Source: an uncultured Clostridia bacterium
GTDB lineage: Bacteria > Bacillota > Clostridia > Oscillospirales > Acutalibacteraceae
Direction: 5' to 3'
Assembly: GCA_945988915.1 (NCBI GenBank)
Contig: CAMFTS010000074.1
Location: 1-5,172, forward strand
Length of the DNA stretch: 5,172 nt
The translations under genes and the position numbers were made by a program. Below the pieces are notes generated by a model that saw only the letters and a program-made list of their open reading frames with translations, searched no databases and was not told the DNA's origin. This document shows positions 1-5,172 of the stretch, in pieces. Positions within the stretch are counted from its first letter, which is position 1; each line of letters starts with the position of its first letter.

Positions 1-94
1 CAAAGAAAATAAGTAAAAACTTGGCGTTGTCAAAATGAAAGCTTCTTCCCTTTTCGTCTGTTGATATTTTTTTATCCCACAAAAAGTTTGTCAT
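1..94 (-). CDS. Probable membrane acyltransferase (acyltransferase-3 type), N-terminal fragment
   Basis: This is the start of a gene cut by the left edge of the window; 31 complete codons plus one base are visible. The ATG at 94-92 follows a GGAG ribosome site by 6 bases and comes 10 bases after the stop of the upstream gene, which supports a real, translationally close operon gene. The peptide starts MTNFLWDKKIS, is polar for about 20 residues, and then reads FDNAKFLLIFF. A short polar N-terminus followed by a phenylalanine-Asp-Asn-x-Lys motif running into the first hydrophobic helix is typical of the acyltransferase-3 / OafA / fucose-4-O-acetylase-like membrane proteins, which O-acylate surface sugars. 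The family's diagnostic histidine after the first helix would lie outside the window. The family call rests on about 11 residues and is an inference; another polytopic membrane protein, such as a transporter, is possible. Confidence 0.6.
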   Translation of the reverse strand, partial: MTNFLWDKKISTDEKGRSFHFDNAKFLLIFF

Positions 95-100
95 TTTTTT

Positions 101-104
101 CTCC
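101..104 (-). promoter_or_regulatory. Ribosome binding site for the partial acyltransferase gene
   Basis: On the minus strand GGAG is followed by six A residues and then ATG at 94-92. It directly abuts the TGA stop (107-105) of the upstream gene, so ribosomes finishing that gene stop on the site, which suggests translational coupling. This site is the main argument that the short reading frame at the window edge is a real gene. Confidence 0.75.
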
Positions 105-2903
105 TCAAAAATTCGCTTCATCATTCATAAAGTTTATAACTTCATTGTATATTCTTTCACAATTGTTAAAGTCATCAAAACAGAAGAAATCATCGGCACG
201 CTCAACATACATTTTTTCTGCTTTACATTCCTTTTCCATATAACTGCAAAGCGTTTCAATTAAGCTGTCGTGATTTTTGCAAATAGGACCGAAGCCCATT
301 GTTTCATAAATGAGTCCGCCCTCTTCATAATGCGGGGGCAATGTGTCGGGATGGTAGTAAACTATCGGCTTCCTTTGATATGCAAAGTCAAACTGAACTC
401 CGGAATAGTCCGTTACCATAAGTGAGGATTCTGTCAGAATCTTTTCATAGCTCATATCACCCGTTGCCTGAACAATCTGAACATAGTCATTCTTGTCAAA
501 GTCTTCTGCCTGTGAACTCATAGCCGGATGAAGCAGATAGATAAGCTCATATCCCGTTTTCTTAGCACATTCAATAAGTTTTTCGTCATTGATTAAATTG
601 TTGTAGAGTCGGAAATATTCACTGTTCTTGAAGCTGTCGTTATGTGATTTTTTTACGAATGCTATACTCTGATTTACAACATTTCTTCTCCATGTCGGAG
701 TAATCAGTATTTGTTTTTTATCGTTGTTTTTCAGTCCGTCATAGCGTGCAAGACCTGTCAGTTTCAATTCTTTGCCGAAGTAATCGTAAGGAGGTTTCTC
801 ACAGTTTTCTTTTTCATATTTTGAAGCAAGAGTATAAAGCCTTGTGTCGTCAAAGATTCTGTTCTGATACTGTGCGATTTTTTGAATTGTAAGTCCGTGC
901 TGAATACAAACAACTATTCCTTTAAACAAGTCTTTTACAAATACCTGTGTCTTGCCGTTAAAGCCGAGATAATTGAACACGGTTGAATGTGTTGCAAGTA
1001 TTACTTCGCTGTAAAGTGCAAGCAATTTAAGTTTCGGACTGCCCTGCTTTAAGATATATTTTCCGTGTTGCTTTTTAAGTCTTTCATAATCAAGTGAGTC
1101 GGGGCTGATAATGTAGTAAATGTCTATACCGTCATTCAGATTACGGCAATATTGGAACATATATTCGCCGTTATCACCTGCTTTGTAAAGCTTGTCAAAG
1201 GTAATCCAGATATGCTTTTTGTGCATAAACGGATAAACAAGCCAATAGATAAATCTCAATGCAAGATTCAGAATTCTTGATTTAAGCGGTACTTTTGTTC
1301 TTAATAATCTGTAAGCGAAAAATTTACATTCAAGACCTACTCTCTTAACAGGATTGAGTGTTTTAACCGTAAGTGCTTTCTTTCTGAAAGCAAGTATTCT
1401 CTTGTTGTTAAGCTTCATATATGAAGCGTTACTGTCGGAAAGTCTTGAAGAAGCGCGTGCAAATGCGTATTTTACAACATAATCTTCACCGTCAACCGTG
1501 AAGCCGAATACAAGACTCTTATTGAGCATATCGTCAACCGGAATTGACAAATGAAAAGTTCTTCTTCTGTTAATTGTAATTCCGAAGAATTTTTCTGAAG
1601 AATAGAGCTTTGTTTCGGTCATTCCGATTTTCTTATCACCGATTTTTGCAAACATTTCATAATCGGTTGTATCAAGAAGATACATAGGAAATTCCACATC
1701 TATTTCAATTCTGTTTGAAATAAAGTCAATTACCTTTACAGTGGCTTTTTGGTTATAGGTCAAACCAAGTGTGCAAAGGCTGAGAATATCAAGTCTTTTC
1801 TCTGCTGCCGCAAGCTCCTCTTCGCTGTATGCCTTATAGCTTTCACTGTTGAGAACGAGCTGATTTTCATATTTTCCGACTTTAATAACCTTTGCTTCAA
1901 GAGGCTTTACATTTAAGACTTTACATTTTCCGAGATAAAAATGCATTTTCAGGCTTCTTGCCATTTTATATTTACAAGGAATATTCTGGAAAATGACATT
2001 ATCATTGATATACTGCATAAACTCACAGACATATCCGTCAAATTCAAACGCTTCGTCCCTTGTGAGCGCTTCCTTGTTTCTTTCAAAGAAATTACAGTTG
2101 TATCTTGCCCATACCAAATAGAGCATTGAAATCTGGAGATAAGTCGGAACCGAGCCGTACTTTTCTTTAAGCTGTTTTGCAAGAGGTATAAAACAATCTC
2201 TGACTGCGGGAGTGTACCAATCTCTGCTCTTTGCCGCTTCGCAAATTAAAGCACTGTTTTCAAGCGGAACGGAATAATAATAAAACAGCCCCGGCAAATT
2301 GAATACTTCTGTTTCTTTTTCAATAAGAGCTAAAAGATAATCGTGAACACTGCAAAGATTCAATTCAGGCTTAAAGCTTATGCTTTTTGCAAGCTCTGCC
2401 TTAATAAAATATGTCTGTAACAAAAGGTTAAGGCACTTTGTGTTAATTCGTATGTTGCAAAGTCCTTCTTTACCGGTTTGCATTTTAAAACCGAAATAAG
2501 TTCTTTTACTGTTACCGCTGTTGTCAACATCATCTTTAAAGCCTTTTGAACGAACGGTAATAAGCTGAATATCTTCACCGTTTTCCTTTTTTTCTTCAAA
2601 GCTTAACTTTACGGTATCAAGCAGATTTCTTTCAAGATATGAAGATGCAAGCGTAAAATTGATGAATTCACCCTTTGCTTTTTCAAGACCGATGTTATAT
2701 GCCTCGGCCATTGATATTTCTTCTTTTTCAATGTACTCAACATTGTCGTAATCTTTTATACTGAATTTAAATTCGTCCTCATAATCAGCAAAAGGACTTA
2801 TTATTATCAGCTGAGTGTCCTTAAAGCATTTATTATCTTTAATGCCGTTAAATGCTTCCGCGCAATCAAAAGCATCTCTATACATAATGATTGAAAAATC
2901 CAT
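105..2903 (-). CDS. Large CDP-glycerol glycerophosphotransferase (TagF-like) with degenerate N-terminal GT-A-like domain
   Basis: This 932-residue protein probably transfers glycerol phosphate, or another polyol phosphate, from a CDP-activated donor to a surface glycan at the inner face of the membrane. Residues 1-100 resemble a family 2 glycosyltransferase fold (FSIIMYRD at 3-10, AYNIGLEKAKGEFINF at 68-83), but the usual DxD position reads LASS (85-88), so it is probably inactive. Residues 235-330 look helical. Residues 330-490 look beta-rich and end in SSRL. A hydrophobic stretch (544-560) precedes the Glyphos_transf domain (561-925), which shows AGDNGEYMF (575-583), QHG (668-670), TGLARYDGL (716-724), PTWRR (736-740), LHP (791-793), VTDYSGVQFDF (830-840) and FGP (871-873). 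His669 and His792 match the catalytic histidines known from TagF. The start is set by a strong AAAGGGG site. No signal peptide is seen. The polyol and acceptor cannot be read from the sequence; ribitol phosphate is an alternative. Confidence 0.88.
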   Translation of the reverse strand: MDFSIIMYRDAFDCAEAFNGIKDNKCFKDTQLIIISPFADYEDEFKFSIKDYDNVEYIEKEEISMAEAYNIGLEKAKGEFINFTLASSYLERNLLDTVKLSFEEKKENGEDIQLITVRSKGFKDDVDNSGNSKRTYFGFKMQTGKEGLCNIRINTKCLNLLLQTYFIKAELAKSISFKPELNLCSVHDYLLALIEKETEVFNLPGLFYYYSVPLENSALICEAAKSRDWYTPAVRDCFIPLAKQLKEKYGSVPTYLQISMLYLVWARYNCNFFERNKEALTRDEAFEFDGYVCEFMQYINDNVIFQNIPCKYKMARSLKMHFYLGKCKVLNVKPLEAKVIKVGKYENQLVLNSESYKAYSEEELAAAEKRLDILSLCTLGLTYNQKATVKVIDFISNRIEIDVEFPMYLLDTTDYEMFAKIGDKKIGMTETKLYSSEKFFGITINRRRTFHLSIPVDDMLNKSLVFGFTVDGEDYVVKYAFARASSRLSDSNASYMKLNNKRILAFRKKALTVKTLNPVKRVGLECKFFAYRLLRTKVPLKSRILNLALRFIYWLVYPFMHKKHIWITFDKLYKAGDNGEYMFQYCRNLNDGIDIYYIISPDSLDYERLKKQHGKYILKQGSPKLKLLALYSEVILATHSTVFNYLGFNGKTQVFVKDLFKGIVVCIQHGLTIQKIAQYQNRIFDDTRLYTLASKYEKENCEKPPYDYFGKELKLTGLARYDGLKNNDKKQILITPTWRRNVVNQSIAFVKKSHNDSFKNSEYFRLYNNLINDEKLIECAKKTGYELIYLLHPAMSSQAEDFDKNDYVQIVQATGDMSYEKILTESSLMVTDYSGVQFDFAYQRKPIVYYHPDTLPPHYEEGGLIYETMGFGPICKNHDSLIETLCSYMEKECKAEKMYVERADDFFCFDDFNNCERIYNEVINFMNDEANF

Positions 2904-2911
2904 CTGATTTA

Positions 2912-2918
2912 CCCCTTT
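2912..2918 (-). promoter_or_regulatory. Strong ribosome binding site for the TagF-like fusion gene
   Basis: AAAGGGG on the minus strand lies 8 bases before the ATG at 2903-2901. It fixes the start at that ATG rather than at the in-frame Met7 six codons later. It lies in the 35-base gap after the GT2 gene; that gap holds no hairpin or T-run, so the two genes are probably co-transcribed. Confidence 0.8.
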
Positions 2919-2938
2919 GACTTCTCTTTCAAATTCCT

Positions 2939-3997
2939 TTATCTGTTCGCCTTAAGTTTTGCGAACAATTCTACATTTCCCGATTTAACCTTTGAAATAA
3001 CGCTTCCCTCAAGCTTTGTCAATTCTGTGCTTTTAATTCTTATCGGCACAAGCATCAATTTCATTACAGTTGAATTCGGCTTTGCATATTTCAATGCCTT
3101 TCTCGTTGTTTCTGAGTTTATCATTTTGCTGATTTGCTCATTCTTCTCTTTGCTTGAAAGCGTGCAGGCTGAATTCGTTACATTTTCAATACAACCTATC
3201 ACTCTTTCTATATATCTGCGGTAAAGCATTTCACGGCTCTGCAAATCATTTATTCCCCAATGCTCATAAAGTGAAAGCATCCAACCGTGTTCCTCTTCAC
3301 GCTTTTCATACATATCGCTTCTGTATTTTGCCGTTTCGCTGTCTGCTCTTGCACGCATAAAATGATAGTATTTCTGCTCCATCAATGCGACTCTCTCGAC
3401 ATCTTTTACAACATCCAAATTAAACGGAAAATCGTCCCAGAAGGTATTTCTGAAGCGAATATTATTATCCATTATATATTTTGTTGAAAAGAGCTTATTC
3501 CACGGAGTATAAAGCAAGTTTTTGTCAAACATTTTGTAAGCATACTCACGGAATTCCTTTTGAGATTTAAAATCCTTTGACGGCAAAGACTGCTCTTGAG
3601 TGTAGTACTCCGTATCCGAATAATAAGTGTCAATATAGTAACCCGCAACAACTAACTGAGCGTCGGTTTCCTTTGCTTTTTTATACATATCCTCAAGCAT
3701 TGCAGGCTCCGCCCAGTCATCAGAGTCCATAAAGTAAAGATATTCTCCCTTTGCCTTTGGAATAGCTGTATTTCTTGCTGAGGGTGCGCCTCCGTTTTCT
3801 TTGTGAATAACGGAAATACGGCTATCGGTTTTTGCATATTCATCACAAATTTCACCGCTGTTATCAGGAGTACCGTCATCTACCGCAATCAGCTCCCAAT
3901 CTTGAAAGGTCTGCGCAATAAGGCTGTCAATGCAGCTGCGAATATATTGTTCAACATTGTAAACCGGCATTATTACCGTAATTTTTATATCACTCAT
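2939..3997 (-). CDS. Family 2 glycosyltransferase (GT-A fold)
   Basis: This 352-residue cytoplasmic enzyme is predicted to move a sugar from a nucleotide-sugar donor to a lipid-linked glycan being built at the membrane. Residues 5-115 form a standard GT2 domain: ITVIMPVYN (6-14), VDDGTPDNS (39-47) for nucleotide binding, ENGGAPSARN (67-76), and the metal-binding DSDD (91-94). The central part carries PWNKLF (165-170) and FWDDFPFNLD (186-195), placed like the acceptor/base region in EpsJ/EpsH-type enzymes. The C-terminal third (about 230-352) is helical and lysine-rich with no clear transmembrane segment, so membrane contact is probably peripheral. Its length is usual for exopolysaccharide GT2 enzymes. 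It begins 2 bases after the glf stop, so a galactofuranosyl transfer is tempting, but GT2 donor specificity cannot be told from these motifs; glucose, galactose or GlcNAc transfer is equally possible. Confidence 0.93.
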   Translation of the reverse strand: MSDIKITVIMPVYNVEQYIRSCIDSLIAQTFQDWELIAVDDGTPDNSGEICDEYAKTDSRISVIHKENGGAPSARNTAIPKAKGEYLYFMDSDDWAEPAMLEDMYKKAKETDAQLVVAGYYIDTYYSDTEYYTQEQSLPSKDFKSQKEFREYAYKMFDKNLLYTPWNKLFSTKYIMDNNIRFRNTFWDDFPFNLDVVKDVERVALMEQKYYHFMRARADSETAKYRSDMYEKREEEHGWMLSLYEHWGINDLQSREMLYRRYIERVIGCIENVTNSACTLSSKEKNEQISKMINSETTRKALKYAKPNSTVMKLMLVPIRIKSTELTKLEGSVISKVKSGNVELFAKLKANR

Positions 3998-3999
3998 AA

Positions 4000-5097
4000 T
4001 TAAAACTCTTTATCACAAATATTCAGTGCAGCTTCGATGCACTTGTCCATATCATAATACTTATAAAGTCCGAGTCTGCCGCCGAATATAATATTCTTTT
4101 CTGCTTTTGCAAGCTCCTCGTACTGCTTATACAACGCATTATTCCGTTCATCGTTCACAGGATAATACGGCTCGTCACCCTCCTGCCATTCCTTTGGGTA
4201 TTCCTTTGTAATAACAGTTTTTTTCTGTGTGCCGAACGCAAAATGCTTGTGTTCTATTATCCTTGTATAAGGAATATTTCGTTCTGAGAAATTCATAACG
4301 GCAACGCCTTGATAATTACTTTCGTTTAACACTTCGGTTTCAAATTTCAGACTTCTGTAATTAAGTTTGCCGAGCTTGAAATCGAAAAATTCATCAATCA
4401 TTCCCGTAAATAAGCATTTTTCGGCGAGAGCGAGTAATTCTTCTTTATTGTCGAAGAAATCAATACCCGTGCGAACTTCAATACCGTCAAACATTTTCTC
4501 AATCATTTCGTTATATCCGTTAACGGGGATACCTTGATATCGGTCATCAAAATAGTTGTTATCATAAGTATAACGAACAGGCAAGCGTTTAATAATAAAT
4601 GCAGGTAAATCCTTACAATCTCTGCCCCACTGCTTTTCGGTATAGCCTTTGATAAGCTTTTCATATATCTCTCTGCCGACAAGACTTATTGCTTGTTCCT
4701 CGAGATTTTCGGGCGTATCTGTAATCTCTTGCTTCTGCCGTTCTATTATTTCTTTTGCCTCATCGGGCTTCGATATTGAAAACATTTTTGAAAATGTATT
4801 CATATTAAACGGAAGATTAAATATATCGCCCTTGTAATTGCACACCGGAGAATTTATGAAATTGTTGAACTCACAGAATTGATTGACATAATTCCATACC
4901 TTGCGGTTACTTGTGTGAAAAATATGAGCGCCGTACTTGTGAACCGTAATTCCCTCAATATCCTCACAGTATATATTGCCTCCGATATGGTCACGCTTTT
5001 CTACAACAAGACAGCGCTTGCCGTGCTTCTTTGCTTCATTTGCAAATACAGCAGCAAAAAGTCCTGCTCCTACGATGAGATAATCATACTGTTTCAT
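4000..5097 (-). CDS. glf: UDP-galactopyranose mutase
   Basis: This flavoenzyme converts UDP-galactopyranose to UDP-galactofuranose, the donor for galactofuranose in bacterial surface glycans; it acts in the cytoplasm with reduced FAD. The 365-residue length is the normal size for the bacterial family and the sequence follows E. coli Glf closely throughout. An N-terminal Rossmann motif VGAGLFAA (9-16) and EKR (33-35) bind FAD, followed by HIGGN (37-41) and HKYGAHIFHT (53-62). The substrate region has LPFNMNTF (95-102), GYTEKQWGRD (151-160) with Trp157, and LPVRYTYDNNYF (172-183). The two arginines that hold the UDP-sugar diphosphate are present as Arg175 and Arg279 (PYTRIIEHKH, 276-285), and EPYYPV (309-314) and FGGRLGLYKYYDMD (338-351) complete the active site. 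The ATG follows a GGGAG site by 6 bases. It is the first gene visible; anything upstream is lost at the contig end. Confidence 0.97.
   Translation of the reverse strand: MKQYDYLIVGAGLFAAVFANEAKKHGKRCLVVEKRDHIGGNIYCEDIEGITVHKYGAHIFHTSNRKVWNYVNQFCEFNNFINSPVCNYKGDIFNLPFNMNTFSKMFSISKPDEAKEIIERQKQEITDTPENLEEQAISLVGREIYEKLIKGYTEKQWGRDCKDLPAFIIKRLPVRYTYDNNYFDDRYQGIPVNGYNEMIEKMFDGIEVRTGIDFFDNKEELLALAEKCLFTGMIDEFFDFKLGKLNYRSLKFETEVLNESNYQGVAVMNFSERNIPYTRIIEHKHFAFGTQKKTVITKEYPKEWQEGDEPYYPVNDERNNALYKQYEELAKAEKNIIFGGRLGLYKYYDMDKCIEAALNICDKEF
4006..4011 (-). promoter_or_regulatory. Weak ribosome binding site for the GT2 gene, inside the end of glf
   Basis: AAAGAG on the minus strand, 8 bases before the GT2 ATG (3997-3995), doubles as the Lys-Glu codons just before the last residue of glf. 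It is weaker than the sites of the other genes here. With only 2 bases between the glf stop and this ATG, GT2 translation probably depends on ribosomes arriving from glf. Confidence 0.5.
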
Positions 5098-5103
5098 AGC
5101 TCT

Positions 5104-5108
5104 CTCCC
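5104..5108 (-). promoter_or_regulatory. Ribosome binding site for glf
   Basis: GGGAG, within the longer purine run GGGAGAGAG, lies 6 bases before the glf ATG (5097-5095). It supports the chosen start, which also matches the N-terminus of known Glf proteins. Only about 19 genomic bases remain beyond it, too few to judge whether a promoter or another gene precedes glf. Confidence 0.8.
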
Positions 5109-5127
5109 GTAATGTACTGTTATACTA

Positions 5128-5160
5128 CTGTCTCTTATACACATCTGACGCTGCCGACGA
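5128..5160. other. Illumina Nextera (Tn5) adapter contamination, not genomic
   Basis: Positions 5128-5146 are the 19-base Tn5 mosaic end (CTGTCTCTTATACACATCT) and 5147-5160 continue as GACGCTGCCGACGA. Together they are the exact reverse complement of the Nextera Read 1 transposase adapter. The match covers all 33 bases without a mismatch, so this is library adapter left at a contig end, not a natural transposon. It marks the sequenced fragment's end, and the genomic sequence stops at about 5127. Confidence 0.99.
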
Positions 5161-5172
5161 TACTCCTTGTGT
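5161..5172. other. i5 index and start of the Illumina P5 arm, not genomic
   Basis: TACTCCTT (5161-5168) is the reverse complement of AAGGAGTA, which I recall as Nextera index S507. It is followed by GTGT (5169-5172), the first bases of the reverse-complemented P5 arm. The order adapter, 8-base index, P5 arm is exactly that of a Nextera library molecule. These bases identify the library, not the organism. Confidence 0.95.

Noticed and set aside
61..104. T-rich runs near the left end as a transcription terminator
   Set aside because: There is no GC-rich inverted repeat beside the runs. On the minus strand they are the A-rich spacer and AAA codons at the start of the next gene.
1941..2129. Open frames on the plus strand, here and around 3027-3487, 3803-4003, 4649-4837 and 4879-5112
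   Set aside because: All lie opposite strongly supported minus-strand genes, have no convincing ribosome sites and give peptides without recognisable family features. They are antisense shadows.
1949..2182. Second minus-strand frames inside the fusion gene (also 2378-2599) and inside the GT2 gene (3652-3879)
   Set aside because: They are out-of-frame readings within intact genes whose protein sequences match their families across these regions. There is no sign of a frameshift.
2904..2938. Possible small gene, terminator or regulatory element between the GT2 and fusion genes
   Set aside because: The 35 bases contain only the ribosome site of the fusion gene. No hairpin or repeat is visible.
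5119..5124. TATAAC on the minus strand as a -10 promoter element for glf
   Set aside because: The expected -35 region falls in adapter sequence, so no promoter can be judged. In AT-rich DNA a lone TATAAC is common by chance.
5128..5146. Tn5/IS50-like transposon end
   Set aside because: The 19-base mosaic end runs directly into Illumina Read 1 adapter, an index and the P5 arm, so it comes from library tagmentation and not from a natural insertion.

Overview
The window is an AT-rich piece of a bacterial surface-polysaccharide gene cluster. All recognisable genes lie on the minus strand, so transcription runs from high to low coordinates. The protein families point to a low-GC Firmicute, most likely an anaerobic gut Clostridium relative of the Ruminococcus/Oscillospiraceae type: a large glycosyltransferase-like/CDP-glycerol glycerophosphotransferase fusion, purine-rich Shine-Dalgarno sites, and codon use rich in AAA, GAA and TTT. 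The taxonomic call is an inference from family resemblance, because no marker gene is present.

Layout in order of transcription. 5172-5128 is not genomic: it is an Illumina Nextera (Tn5) adapter read through into an i5 index and the start of the P5 arm, so real sequence ends at about 5127. 5097-4000 is glf, UDP-galactopyranose mutase, complete and with its catalytic residues. 3997-2939 is a complete family 2 glycosyltransferase starting 2 bases after the glf stop codon. 2903-105 is a 932-residue fusion: an N-terminal GT-A-like domain that has lost its nucleotide and metal-binding residues, a helical linker, a probable beta-rich domain, and a C-terminal TagF-like polyol-phosphate transferase domain with its signature motifs intact. 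94-1 is the first 31 codons of a further gene, probably a membrane acyltransferase of the acyltransferase-3 type, cut by the window edge. Every gap between genes is 35 bases or less and holds no terminator, so the four genes look like one operon.

Together the genes suggest a glycan that contains galactofuranose and polyol phosphate (teichoic-acid-like or phosphorylated capsule), possibly O-acylated. Glf makes UDP-galactofuranose, the GT2 enzyme adds a sugar to a growing unit, the fusion protein adds glycerol phosphate or a similar group, and the acyltransferase may decorate the product. Genes for CDP-glycerol synthesis, export and chain initiation are not in the window. I see no RNA genes, CRISPR arrays, insertion sequences or natural mobile elements. 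The most notable biological point is the apparently inactive glycosyltransferase domain of the fusion protein. The most important practical point is the adapter contamination at the right end.
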